From Clostridiales bacterium (GTDB taxonomy: Bacteria; Bacillota; Clostridia; Lachnospirales; CAG-274), in the NCBI GenBank assembly GCA_018371275.1, contig JAHALF010000005.1, positions 57,357-121,356 of the forward strand: 64,000 nt of DNA, read 5' to 3'. The stretch's first letter is position 1. Each line of letters opens with the position of its first letter. This document shows, one piece after another, positions 18,181 to 27,304 of this stretch. Position numbers and translations under genes: made by a program. The notes under the pieces are model-generated. The model was not told the DNA's origin. It searched no databases and saw only the letters and a program-made list of their open reading frames with translations.

Positions 18181-18850
18181 CCCCCCATTTTGTATGAATA
18201 TATTTTGGTTCGCTAGGGCATTCTTCTATTTTTTCACGTAATCTCCTAACATGTACATCTACACTTCTTGCATCTCCAGGATAACCATAACCCCATATTG
18301 TATCTAAAAGATTTTCTCTACTGTATACTTTCCCCATATTTTTCATTAAAAGTTCTAAAAGGTCAAATTCTTTAGCTGTAAGGTTTATTTCTTTTTGATT
18401 TATAAATGTACGTCTAGATTCTGTGTTTATTTCTATACCTCTAATTTTTATGACATTTTTATTTTGGATAGGGGGATCTACTTTTTTTACACTTCTTCTT
18501 AAAATTGCTTTTATCCTTGCCTTTAACTCTAATATATTAAATGGTTTTGTTATATAGTCATCAGCACCATATTCAAGCCCCATTATTTTATCCATATCTT
18601 CTCCTTTAGCAGTAACCATTATTATAGGAACATTAGAAAATTCTCTTATCATTTGACAAGCCATAAGTCCATCTATTTTAGGAAGCATAACATCTAATAA
18701 AATGAGATTGTATTCATTTTCTTTTGCAAGTCTAAGGGCTTCTTCTCCATCATAAGCTACATCTACTTTCATACCTTCTTGTTCTAAGCTAAATTTGATG
18801 CCTTTAACAATGAGTTTTTCATCGTCAACGACTAAAATATTCCTATTCAT
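18161..18850 (-). CDS. OmpR/PhoB-family response regulator
   Basis: The receiver domain (about 1-118) carries the acidic pocket D9/D10, phospho-acceptor D53, T80 and K102. The C-terminal winged-helix DNA-binding domain (about 130-229) ends in RSVDVHVRRLREKI...KWGVGYYF, the typical OmpR recognition helix and hairpin. It is the cognate partner of the overlapping kinase gene. The ATG follows AAGGAG, 11 nt after the comEA-like gene. WalR-type or PhoP-type identity cannot be settled from sequence alone. Confidence 0.92.
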   Translation of the reverse strand: MNRNILVVDDEKLIVKGIKFSLEQEGMKVDVAYDGEEALRLAKENEYNLILLDVMLPKIDGLMACQMIREFSNVPIIMVTAKGEDMDKIMGLEYGADDYITKPFNILELKARIKAILRRSVKKVDPPIQNKNVIKIRGIEINTESRRTFINQKEINLTAKEFDLLELLMKNMGKVYSRENLLDTIWGYGYPGDARSVDVHVRRLREKIEECPSEPKYIHTKWGVGYYFQ

Positions 18851-18861
18851 ATATTATCTCC

Positions 18862-19281
18862 TTAATTAGTAGTTATTAAATTTTTTATTCTTTCATATGT
18901 TTTATCACCAATGCGATCTACATTTTTTATATCAGAAATATCATAAAATAGAGAAACATTTTCTCGGTAGTATATTATATTTTCTGCTATACTATCACCT
19001 ATACCAGGTAATTTTTTTAATGTTTCTTTATCAGCACTATTTATATTTATAATATTATTATCTTGTGTATTATTTTTATTAATGTTTGCTTTTTCTACAT
19101 TTTCAAAGTCTTTTGTTTTATTGTTATTTTCTCTTATGTATAAATTTTTATTTTCATTAGTTTTTTCATCAGTATTTATAGAAAAATTTAAGGTTGAATT
19201 GTCATATGGTGTAGTACTTATATAAATACAACTAGATATTAAACATAAAAAAATTAACAATATAGTATATTTATTTTTCAT
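18862..19281 (-). CDS. comEA: ComEA-like helix-hairpin-helix DNA-binding protein
   Basis: The C-terminal 65 residues or so form the double helix-hairpin-helix of ComEA (NINSADKETLKKLPGIGDS, then IKNVDRIGDKTYERI). This domain binds incoming double-stranded DNA outside the membrane. The N-terminus is a signal segment ending in LISSC, a plausible lipobox with Cys18, so this copy may be a lipoprotein rather than a simple bitopic protein. A long Asn/Lys-rich linker (about 25-75) separates anchor and domain. It sits first in a run with the two-component genes, not next to comEC as usual. Confidence 0.82.
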   Translation of the reverse strand: MKNKYTILLIFLCLISSCIYISTTPYDNSTLNFSINTDEKTNENKNLYIRENNNKTKDFENVEKANINKNNTQDNNIININSADKETLKKLPGIGDSIAENIIYYRENVSLFYDISDIKNVDRIGDKTYERIKNLITTN

Positions 19282-19310
19282 AAAATCTCCCCAATTATAT
19301 TTTTAAAATA

Positions 19311-19339
19311 TTGAATTTATTATAAAATTATTATATAAT
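19311..19339 (+). promoter_or_regulatory. Sigma-A promoter of the D,D-carboxypeptidase gene
   Basis: TTGAAT (19311-19316), 17-bp spacer and TATAAT (19334-19339), about 65 bp upstream of the ATG. Confidence 0.7.
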
Positions 19340-19378
19340 AAAAATTAAATATATAATTAATAAAAATTAAATATATAA
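19336..19378. repeat. Two 21-bp direct repeats in the dac leader
   Basis: TAATAAAAATTAAATATATAA occurs at 19336-19356 and again at 19358-19378. The first copy overlaps the -10 box, and the second lies in the expected 5' UTR. This may be a simple AT-rich duplication. Confidence 0.6.
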
Positions 19379-19404
19379 TAAGCTTAAGAAAGAGGCACAT
19401 AATT

Positions 19405-20898
19405 ATGAACTTTAATAAATCTTTAAAAAATTTTATTTGTTTTATATTATTATATACGATTTTTTTTACAAATACTAGTGTATTTTATATTTTTGCTAAT
19501 GAAATTAATGAAGAAACAACACAACAACAAGATACCACAAATGAAGGTACAACGGAAAGCCAAAATGAAGACACAACAGAAGGTCAAAACCAGATAGAAG
19601 ATCCTTTAGGCTTAACAGCACAATCTGCTGTTTTAATAGATGCAAAAACAGGTATTGTAATATATGATAAGGATAAAGATGCAAAATCTTATCCAGCTAG
19701 TACAACAAAAATTTTGACAGCTTTATTAGCTATAGAAAACACAAAACCAACAGATATATTAACACATTCTCATAATGCAGTTTTTAATATAGGACCTGGT
19801 AGTAGCCATATAGGAATGAGAGAAAATGAGCAAATAACAATGGAACAAGCTTTACACGGTGTTTTATTAGCATCAGCAAATGAAGTTTGTATGGCTATTT
19901 CAGAACATATATCAGGTAGTGAAGAAAAGTTTGTAGAGCTTATGAACAAAAGAGCAAAAGAGATAGGGGCTAAAAATACACATTTTGCTAACCCTCATGG
20001 TTTCCATGATGAAAATCATTATATAACTAGCTATGATATGGCACTTATAATGAAAGAGGCAATAAAAAATGAAGAATTTGTAAAATATATAAGTACAACA
20101 ACTTATAAAATTCCAGCTACAAATATTGTTAATGAAGAAAGAATATTAAATAATTCTAATAAACTTATTTTAGAAAGATCACCGTATTATTATGAATATT
20201 GTATAGGTGGAAAGACAGGTTTTACAGATGAGGCAGGAAATACTTTAGTTACCTATGCTAAAAAAGACAATATAGAGTTAATAGCTGTTGTTATGAAGGA
20301 TGAAGGATTTAAAGTTTATGATGATACAAAATCTTTATTTGAATATGGATTTTCTAATTATGAAACAAAAGAGATATTTAAAAAAGAGGGTTATAAAAGT
20401 AAAGTTTCTGTTTTTCAAAAATTTAAGGACAAAGAAATTCTTTTAGGTGATATATATGCTTTATTAGAAGATAATGTTTCTTTAAGTTTGCCTAAAAGTG
20501 TTGACATTTCAAAAATAGAAAAAGTAGAAAATATACCAGCACCAGTTTTAGCACCTATTAATGTAGGAGATAAGGTAGGAACATTAGACTTTTTATATGA
20601 GGGCAATAAAATATATAGTGTAAATATTTTATCAGAAAATAAGATGGATATAATAGATGAAAAGAAATTGGAAAGACAAGAAAAAACAAAATCTGTCTTT
20701 AATATAATTTTAAAAATTTTAAAATATGTATTAATAGGGGCAGTTATAGTTGTTATTGGACTTTTTATTATAATGTTTATTACTAGAAGTATTGTACGAA
20801 TTAGAAAAAAACGTAAAAGAAAAAGTAGATATAGATATAGTAATAAGCCTTTAAAACCTATTAAAAATAGTAGAAATAGGAAGAATTATAGGAGGTAA
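19405..20898 (+). CDS. D-alanyl-D-alanine carboxypeptidase (class C low-MW PBP)
   Basis: A peptidoglycan D,D-carboxypeptidase that trims the terminal D-Ala of the stem peptide. A signal peptide spans about residues 8-31. A Gln/Thr/Glu-rich linker (32-65) precedes the peptidase S11 domain with S99-T-T-K102, S157-A-N159 and K270-T-G272. A C-terminal beta domain (PBP5_C, about 340-410) follows. A second transmembrane helix lies at about 435-460 with a very basic cytosolic tail, where PBP5 normally has an amphipathic helix. The acidic/Gln linker before the catalytic domain is unusual. DacF-like in type; a vegetative or sporulation role is not clear. Confidence 0.9.
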   Translation: MNFNKSLKNFICFILLYTIFFTNTSVFYIFANEINEETTQQQDTTNEGTTESQNEDTTEGQNQIEDPLGLTAQSAVLIDAKTGIVIYDKDKDAKSYPASTTKILTALLAIENTKPTDILTHSHNAVFNIGPGSSHIGMRENEQITMEQALHGVLLASANEVCMAISEHISGSEEKFVELMNKRAKEIGAKNTHFANPHGFHDENHYITSYDMALIMKEAIKNEEFVKYISTTTYKIPATNIVNEERILNNSNKLILERSPYYYEYCIGGKTGFTDEAGNTLVTYAKKDNIELIAVVMKDEGFKVYDDTKSLFEYGFSNYETKEIFKKEGYKSKVSVFQKFKDKEILLGDIYALLEDNVSLSLPKSVDISKIEKVENIPAPVLAPINVGDKVGTLDFLYEGNKIYSVNILSENKMDIIDEKKLERQEKTKSVFNIILKILKYVLIGAVIVVIGLFIIMFITRSIVRIRKKRKRKSRYRYSNKPLKPIKNSRNRKNYRR

Positions 20899-20933
20899 AT
20901 ATCTAATGTTTTATACTAATGATTAAATAGTAT

Positions 20934-20968
20934 AAAAAAAGGCTAAAGTTAAACTTTAGCCTTTTTTT
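20934..20968. terminator. Bidirectional terminator
   Basis: GGCTAAAGTT and AACTTTAGCC arms are flanked by seven As and seven Ts, between the carboxypeptidase gene and the convergent hpf. Confidence 0.9.
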
Positions 20969-21509
20969 AATACTCTGGATCTATAAGTCCATAAGAACCA
21001 TCTTTTCTTTTATAAACTACATTAATTTCATCAGTTGAATCATTTCTAAATACAAAGAAATTATGAGAAATAAGTTCCATTTCCATAACAGCTTCTTCTG
21101 GATCCATAGGTTTAATTTCAAATTTTTTAGTTCTATCTATTTTAATAGCATCTTCAGAATCATCAGAGTCTAAGTTCATAGATATAGCTTTTAACTCATC
21201 AATAAATGAAGAATCTCTACGAGATTTGTCTCTTAAACGACTTCTATATTTAACCATTTGTTTTTCTAATTTGTCTACAACTTCATCAATAGCAGCATAC
21301 ATATCATCTTTTGTAACTTCTGCTCTTAAAACTCTTTTAGGTAGGTTAACAGTTACCTCTATTTTATTTTCTAATTTAACAACAGACAAAGTTACATTTA
21401 TATCTGTATTTTCGGGAAAAAGCCTTTCTATTCTATTAATTTTACTTGTAATTTTTTCTTTTAAAGCGTCTGTAACAGTAGTATTTTTTGCTTTGAATGT
21501 ATAACGCAT
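20967..21509 (-). CDS. hpf: Ribosome hibernation promoting factor, long form
   Basis: Dimerises 70S ribosomes into inactive 100S particles in stationary phase. The N-terminal HPF/YfiA domain (about 1-100) is followed by the linker and the C-terminal dimerisation domain (about 120-180). That domain shows the typical KFEIKPMDPEEAVMEMEL and HNFFVFRN blocks and ends in GSYGLIDPEY. At 180 aa it is the long form typical of Bacillota. I chose the ATG at 21509 because AAGGAG sits correctly for it; a GTG three codons upstream overlaps the SD. Confidence 0.94.
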   Translation of the reverse strand: MRYTFKAKNTTVTDALKEKITSKINRIERLFPENTDINVTLSVVKLENKIEVTVNLPKRVLRAEVTKDDMYAAIDEVVDKLEKQMVKYRSRLRDKSRRDSSFIDELKAISMNLDSDDSEDAIKIDRTKKFEIKPMDPEEAVMEMELISHNFFVFRNDSTDEINVVYKRKDGSYGLIDPEY

Positions 21510-21645
21510 AACTAACACTCCTTTTATCCTTTAATTAGATAATCAGTTAAATATGTTATCTATAATATATATATTCTATCAATATAATGAAAACCCTTTT
21601 AAAATATTAACTAAAAAATAACAAAAAAATATGTGAAAAAATGCT

Positions 21646-21676
21646 AAAAGGACTTAAATTTATATAAGCCCTTTTT
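21646..21676 (-). terminator. Terminator after the FMN-binding-like gene
   Basis: On the minus strand AAAAGGGCTT pairs with AAGTCCTTTT with one mismatch, and a T run follows three bases later (AGCATTTTTT). Confidence 0.55.
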
Positions 21677-21682
21677 ATAACT

Positions 21683-22087
21683 TTATTTTTTAGCTTTTTC
21701 TAATGCTTGTTCTACAGCTTTAACTAATATGTCCGTAGTCATAGAGTTATCAACAGAAGCAGTTATATCTGTATTTTGATTTTCTATTATTTGTGCAGAA
21801 ATATCATCAATAGAACGTTCGAAAAGGGGATAAAAAACTTCTTGCGTTTCACCCATATTTACTAGGTTAATATCTAGTATTTCATCTTTTGATACTGTAA
21901 CTTGAACAGATACAGGGTTACTATGTAGCACTATATCAGAAGAATATGTTCCTGGTTTGTATGCTGTACTATTATTTTTAGGGATAAATAAGTATATAAT
22001 AACACCTAAAATAATAATACCTATAATAGTTAACAAGGCTTTTTTAATCACATCCTTAAGTTTTACAACAACTATTTTTGTGCTCAA
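21683..22087 (-). CDS. Membrane-anchored FMN-binding-like domain protein
   Basis: An N-terminal transmembrane helix (about residues 12-32) precedes an extracytoplasmic domain resembling the FMN_bind fold of RnfG/NqrC/NosR. It begins YKPGTYSSD and has the VSKDEILDINLVNMGET strand-turn-strand. In that family FMN is attached to Thr/Ser in a D-x-x-SGAT motif. Here the equivalent stretch is SVDNSMTTDIL, with no Gly-Ala, so covalent flavin is doubtful. The start is TTG at 22087, correctly spaced from AAGGAGGTG. It is a single gene with no redox partner alongside. The role is unknown. Confidence 0.65.
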   Translation of the reverse strand: MSTKIVVVKLKDVIKKALLTIIGIIILGVIIYLFIPKNNSTAYKPGTYSSDIVLHSNPVSVQVTVSKDEILDINLVNMGETQEVFYPLFERSIDDISAQIIENQNTDITASVDNSMTTDILVKAVEQALEKAKK

Positions 22088-22126
22088 ATAAAACACCTCC
22101 TTATAAATAATATATTTATATTTTTA

Positions 22127-22155
22127 TTACAATAATTAAAAAAATATGTTAAAAT
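22127..22155 (+). promoter_or_regulatory. Promoter of addB and the hem genes
   Basis: TTACAA (22127-22132), 17-bp spacer and TAAAAT (22150-22155), about 35 bp before addB. Confidence 0.6.
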
Positions 22156-22190
22156 AAATAATATTAATATAAAATGAATAGGGTGAAAAA

Positions 22191-25100
22191 ATGAAGCTAC
22201 AATATATTTTTGGTGGGGCTGGTAGTGGAAAGTTAGAGCACTGTATTAATGAAATATTATTAAGACAAGAAGAAAAATATTTACCATCTGTTCTTATTGT
22301 TCCAGAACAATTTACATTACAGGCAGAGAGAAAAATTATAGAAAGATCTAAAACTAAAGTATTATTTAATACTTATGTGTTAAATTTTAAAAGACTTGCT
22401 TATCGTGTCTTTTCTGAACTTGGAATTTCAAATAAAAAACCTCTTGAAGATATAGGACAAATTATGGTTTTAAGAAAAATATTATATAATCTTGGTAAGC
22501 ACGAGACTTTTAACTATTTTTCTGAAAAATCATATGCTAATATAGGATTATTGGAGAAAATAGGAGATATATTAAAAGAATTTTCTGAATTTGGAGTTAG
22601 TGTAGAAAATTTAGAAGAAGTTTTAAAAAATATTGATATAAGTAAAAATGAAAATTTATTATTAAAGCTTAATGATTTAAAAGAAATATATAAAGCTTAT
22701 AAAGAATTTACACAAAGTGATTATATAACGGATGAAGATATATTAGATATTTTAGCACAAAAAATAAATAAATCCAGTATTATAACAAAAAATACACAGG
22801 TTTTTATTTATGGATTTGAATCTTTAAACAATCAAGAATTAAATATTATTTATAAACTTTTTGAAAAATGTGAAAAAATAAATTTGTATTTTACACTAAA
22901 TGCTAATATATCATATTTTGAAAATATAAAACCTTTTGATCAGTATTTTTATGTTAAAAATACTATAAATAGAATAAATGATAAAATAATTAGTAGGTTA
23001 GGTGTAAGTGTTGAAAAGGTAATATACTTACCTGAAGATAAAAGGCATATAGACAATAAAGAATTATATTTTTTAGAAGAAAACTTTTTAAAATATAATA
23101 ATAAAAAGTTTAATGATAGCGTAGAAAACATAAATATACGTTGTTGTAAAAATAAGTATACAGAAATAGAAAAAGTATCAAATATTATTTTAGATTTGGT
23201 TAAAAATAAAGGATATAATTTTAAAGATATTGTAATAATATTAGGAGATTTATCTTACCAAAAAAGTATAAAAATGATTTTCAATAAATATAAAATACCA
23301 TACTTTTTAGATGATAAAAAGAAAATAACTAATCATTGTTTGGTAGAACTTATAATGTCTTCTTTAGATATTATTATTTATAATTTTCAATATGAGAGTG
23401 TTTTTAGGTATTTAAGGACAGGTATATTTGATATATTAAATACTTATGACATAACAAAAGAAAATATTGATATAATAGAAAATTATATAATAAAATATGG
23501 TATAAAAGGAGATAAGTGGAAAAAGGATTTTGAGTATGGGTTTTATGAAAATTCTGTTTATACTTATGACTGTATAAACAATATTAGAAAAAGTATTTTA
23601 AAAAGTATATCTAAATTGGATATTAAAAAAAATAAAAAATATACAGTTTTAGATATAAGTAAAAAAATATTAGATTTTATGGTGGATATAAATATAGAAG
23701 ATGCTATAAAAGCTATAATGGATAGAGATAGAGATCTATTTATAAAAGGTGTTATAAAAAATGCAGGTATTGTAGATGAGCATATGCAAGTTTTTAATAG
23801 TATATGTGAAATACTTCAAAAGTTTGTAGATATATTAGGTAATGAAAAAATGACATTAGAAGAGTATAGTAAAATATTAAAAGCTGCTTTTGAAAAAAGT
23901 ACTATAAGTATAATACCTCCAACACAAGATCAAATTTTAATAGGGGATTTTGATAGAACAAAAATTACAGATAATAAAGTTTTAATTGCTATGGGAATAA
24001 ATGAAGGTAATATCCCAAAATATAAAGAAGAAAGCCCATTTATATCAGACAATGAAAAAGTATATTTACTATCTAATGGTATAGAAATGAGAGCTACAAG
24101 TATATCTAGTATGTCAACAGAAATGCTTAATGTATATTCTTTAATTTTAAAGCCTAAAGATAAGCTTTATTTAACATATTGTTTAAGTAATTTAGAAGGA
24201 ATTAGCAAAAAGCCATCTATTGTTGTAGAAAAAGTTAAAAGTATTTTTCCTAATTTAAAGGAAGATATAGAAGAAAGTTACATTGATTTAATATCTTGTC
24301 CGGAAATAGTATTTGATAATATTTTTAAAAGTTTTAGGCATATAAATAGTATAGATGATAATATGAAGGATATATTTACTTGGTTTTTAAACAATAAATA
24401 TTTTTTAGAGAAAATAGAGCATATAAAAGAGGGTATATTAAAAATAGAAACTAAAGATGATGACTATATAAAAAAGGAATTATTGGATAAAGTATATGAA
24501 GAAAATATTATTTTTTCTAGTGTATCAAAATTAGAAGAGTTTAAAAAATGCCCTTTTTCTTATTTTTTAAAATATACACTTAACATAAAAGAAAGGGATA
24601 CCAACATTTTAGATTATTTAAAGCTAGGTAATATGTATCATAGCATATTAGAAGAATTTTCTAATACAATATTAAAGGATAATATTAATATTTGTAATAT
24701 ATCAGAGCAAGAAATATATTTATTAGTTGGTAATATTGTTGATAATATTTGTAAAAGTGATGATTTAATAAGTATGTTTGAGGCATCTGCTAAATATAAA
24801 TATTATGTTAGTAGAATAAAAAAAATAGTTGGTATGTCTGCTAATGCTATAATAAATCAAATAAAAGATGGATCTTTTATACCTAAATATTTTGAAATAA
24901 ACTTTGATAATATGGATAAAAAGAGTAAAGTTTATAATAGTATAAAAGTAAACTTAAAGGATAGTTATGAAATGATTTTAAAGGGTAAGATAGACCGTGT
25001 TGATAAACTTTATATAGATGATAGAGAGTATATAAAAATATTAGACTATAAATCTTCTGACAAGAAGTTAAGTATTGATAAAGTTTACTATGGGTTACAG

Positions 25101-25610
25101 TTACAAATACTTATGTATTTAGATACATTTATAAAAATAGAAGAAAGTCTGTTGAATAAGGAAATATTACCAGCTGGGGCTTTTTATTTTCAAGTTAAAG
25201 AGGATATGTTAGAAGGAGATTATAACCAAGACAAATTTCAAAGTAAGTTTGATTTAAAAGGTATTGTAGCTAAAGATGAAAATGTAATAAAAGGATTTAA
25301 TAAAAATGAAGATAATAAAAAAATAAAAGGTGTTTCATCTAGTGAAATTATATCTATGGAAGATTTTAAAAATTTATTACTATTGTCTAATATAGTAACA
25401 AAAGAAATAGGAAATGATATAATAACAGGAAATATAAAAGTATATCCTTATAAGTATAAAGGTGATACAGGTTGTGAATATTGTAATTATAAAGATATTT
25501 GTAACATTGAAATATTAAATAAAAAAGAAAAATATAACAATTTAAAAGAAATACAAAAAGATGAAATTTGGGACAAGATAAAAGAAAAAATACAAAAAGA
25601 TGAGCAATAA
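22191..25610 (+). CDS. addB: ATP-dependent helicase/nuclease subunit AddB
   Basis: One half of the AddAB double-strand-break resection enzyme. It holds the Chi-scanning inactive helicase core and a RecB-type nuclease that degrades the 5' strand. A P-loop GGAGSGK is at residues 8-14 but is followed by Leu, not Ser/Thr. The C-terminal nuclease has the Fe-S staple: C787 (KKCPFSYFLKY) with C1095, C1098 and C1104 (GCEYCNYKDIC). The nuclease motif ILDYKSSDKK lies near 955-965. At 1139 aa it is full length. addA, usually the next gene, is not here; hemA follows. Confidence 0.93.
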   Translation: MKLQYIFGGAGSGKLEHCINEILLRQEEKYLPSVLIVPEQFTLQAERKIIERSKTKVLFNTYVLNFKRLAYRVFSELGISNKKPLEDIGQIMVLRKILYNLGKHETFNYFSEKSYANIGLLEKIGDILKEFSEFGVSVENLEEVLKNIDISKNENLLLKLNDLKEIYKAYKEFTQSDYITDEDILDILAQKINKSSIITKNTQVFIYGFESLNNQELNIIYKLFEKCEKINLYFTLNANISYFENIKPFDQYFYVKNTINRINDKIISRLGVSVEKVIYLPEDKRHIDNKELYFLEENFLKYNNKKFNDSVENINIRCCKNKYTEIEKVSNIILDLVKNKGYNFKDIVIILGDLSYQKSIKMIFNKYKIPYFLDDKKKITNHCLVELIMSSLDIIIYNFQYESVFRYLRTGIFDILNTYDITKENIDIIENYIIKYGIKGDKWKKDFEYGFYENSVYTYDCINNIRKSILKSISKLDIKKNKKYTVLDISKKILDFMVDINIEDAIKAIMDRDRDLFIKGVIKNAGIVDEHMQVFNSICEILQKFVDILGNEKMTLEEYSKILKAAFEKSTISIIPPTQDQILIGDFDRTKITDNKVLIAMGINEGNIPKYKEESPFISDNEKVYLLSNGIEMRATSISSMSTEMLNVYSLILKPKDKLYLTYCLSNLEGISKKPSIVVEKVKSIFPNLKEDIEESYIDLISCPEIVFDNIFKSFRHINSIDDNMKDIFTWFLNNKYFLEKIEHIKEGILKIETKDDDYIKKELLDKVYEENIIFSSVSKLEEFKKCPFSYFLKYTLNIKERDTNILDYLKLGNMYHSILEEFSNTILKDNINICNISEQEIYLLVGNIVDNICKSDDLISMFEASAKYKYYVSRIKKIVGMSANAIINQIKDGSFIPKYFEINFDNMDKKSKVYNSIKVNLKDSYEMILKGKIDRVDKLYIDDREYIKILDYKSSDKKLSIDKVYYGLQLQILMYLDTFIKIEESLLNKEILPAGAFYFQVKEDMLEGDYNQDKFQSKFDLKGIVAKDENVIKGFNKNEDNKKIKGVSSSEIISMEDFKNLLLLSNIVTKEIGNDIITGNIKVYPYKYKGDTGCEYCNYKDICNIEILNKKEKYNNLKEIQKDEIWDKIKEKIQKDEQ

Positions 25611-25620
25611 GAGGTTTTAT

Positions 25621-26835
25621 ATGCAAATAAAAATGATTGGTATAGACCATACTAAAGCACCATTACAGTATAGAGAAAAAGTTGCTTTTAGCAACACTAG
25701 AATAATAGAATTTTTAAACAGTTTAAAAAAAGAAGAGAATATATTAAGTTGTGTAGTTTTATCTACTTGTAACCGAACAGAAATTTGGGTAAGTTATAAA
25801 GAAAAGTTAATAAACGAAATAGATTATATTTTATGTAAATTTAAGAATATAAATTTAGATGAATATAAAAAATATTTTGTTTATAGGAAAGATAAAGAGG
25901 CAGTAGAGCATCTTTTTATGGTAACATCTGGGTTAAAATCTAAGATATTAGGTGAAGATCAAATTATTACACAAGTTAAAAATGCAGTAGAATTATCACG
26001 AGAAAATGATTTTTTAGATACAAAATTAGATATTTTATTTAGAAATGCAATAACAGCTAGTAAAAAAATAAAAACAAAAATAAAGTTTAGCAAAGGAAGT
26101 TTTTCTATTATAGATAGTGTTATAAATAAGTTACAAAGTCTTAATATATGTATAAAGAATAAAAATTGTCTAGTAATAGGAAATGGAGAGATGGGAAGAC
26201 TTGCTAGTGAAATTTTTATAAAAAGTGGGGCTAATGTTACAATGACTCTTAGACAACATCATAAGGGAAATGTGGTTATACCTGTTGGGGTAAATATAAT
26301 AAATTTTTCAGAAAGAGTAAAAGTATTACCTCAATTTGATATAATTGTATCTACAACATCTACCAATAGATATATGTTACAATATGAAGAAGTATCAAAA
26401 ATAATGTTAAAAGAAAAAGTTTTTTTTATAGATTTAGCAGTTCCAAGAGATATAGATGAAAAAATATTTAGTATAAAAGGTGTAAATGGATTTAATATAG
26501 ATGACTTTGAAATAGAAGAAAATGAACTTGATAATATTAATGAAAGTATAGAGAAAGCTAAAATTATTTTAAACTATTATGTAGAAAATTTTTATAAATG
26601 GTATTTTAATAAAGATTTAATAAATAATGTTTTTAACTTAAGTCAAAAAATATCAGATGATATAATTTTACGTATTAATAAGTTGGTAGATAATAATACT
26701 ATAGATTTTGTAGAAAAGGCATCTAAAAAATCAATAGAAAAGCTAATATTTTGTTTAAGAGATAATATGGAAATTAACGATTTTAAAAATCTAATATATA
26801 TATTAGAAAAAAATTATTTAGATGGGGATATATAA
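25621..26835 (+). CDS. hemA: Glutamyl-tRNA reductase
   Basis: First committed step of C5 tetrapyrrole synthesis: Glu-tRNA(Glu) is reduced to glutamate-1-semialdehyde with NADPH. The catalytic Cys lies in LSTCNRTEIW near residue 50. The Rossmann site is NCLVIGNGEMGRLA (about 180-195), and the helical dimerisation domain follows from about 300. The ATG at 25621 sits 7 nt after AAGAGG. An in-frame ATG at 25600 inside addB is less likely. It is the first of six tetrapyrrole genes. Confidence 0.93.
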   Translation: MQIKMIGIDHTKAPLQYREKVAFSNTRIIEFLNSLKKEENILSCVVLSTCNRTEIWVSYKEKLINEIDYILCKFKNINLDEYKKYFVYRKDKEAVEHLFMVTSGLKSKILGEDQIITQVKNAVELSRENDFLDTKLDILFRNAITASKKIKTKIKFSKGSFSIIDSVINKLQSLNICIKNKNCLVIGNGEMGRLASEIFIKSGANVTMTLRQHHKGNVVIPVGVNIINFSERVKVLPQFDIIVSTTSTNRYMLQYEEVSKIMLKEKVFFIDLAVPRDIDEKIFSIKGVNGFNIDDFEIEENELDNINESIEKAKIILNYYVENFYKWYFNKDLINNVFNLSQKISDDIILRINKLVDNNTIDFVEKASKKSIEKLIFCLRDNMEINDFKNLIYILEKNYLDGDI

Positions 26836-27299
26836 TGGATAATAGTTTTTCATATTTTCCTATGTTTATAAATTTACAAAATAAAAATATAGTTATATTT
26901 GGAGCAGGTAAAATAGCTTTAAGACGTGTTAATTCTTTAATGAAAACAGAATGTAATATAACTATTGTAGCTCCAGATATATTAGAAGATTTTTATAGTA
27001 TAGAGTATAAAAAATTAAATATTATAAAAGATAGTTATAATAAAAAATATTTAAAAGATGTATTTATAGTATTGGCTATTACAAATGATATAAATATAAA
27101 TAATAAGATATATAAAGATTGTAAAAAAAATAATATTATAGTTAATATAGCTAGTGATAAAGAAAAATGTGACTTTTTCTTTCCTGCTATTATTTATGAA
27201 AAAGATTATACAGTAGGTATATGTGGTAATGGGAAAAATCATAAATTAATAAAATATATAAAAAATAGGTTGAAAAAGTTTTTAGCTAAAAAGGAGTAA
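26835..27299 (+). CDS. Precorrin-2 dehydrogenase (CysG N-domain/Met8-like)
   Basis: NAD-dependent oxidation of precorrin-2 to sirohydrochlorin, on the way to siroheme or anaerobic cobalamin. The Rossmann motif IVIFGAGKIALRR lies at about 18-30. The strand INIASDKEKCDFFFPA is typical of the family. At 154 aa it is only the dehydrogenase domain; the chelatase-associated C-terminal helical part of longer CysG/Met8 proteins is missing, so iron insertion may be done by another protein. The ATG overlaps the hemA stop (TAATG), so translation is coupled. Confidence 0.87.
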   Translation: MDNSFSYFPMFINLQNKNIVIFGAGKIALRRVNSLMKTECNITIVAPDILEDFYSIEYKKLNIIKDSYNKKYLKDVFIVLAITNDININNKIYKDCKKNNIIVNIASDKEKCDFFFPAIIYEKDYTVGICGNGKNHKLIKYIKNRLKKFLAKKE

Positions 27300-27304
27300 T
27301 AAAC

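Noticed and set aside
20899..20925. Short frame after AGGAGG downstream of the carboxypeptidase gene
   Set aside because: It would encode only six residues before TAA; the AGGAGG belongs to the end of the carboxypeptidase coding sequence.
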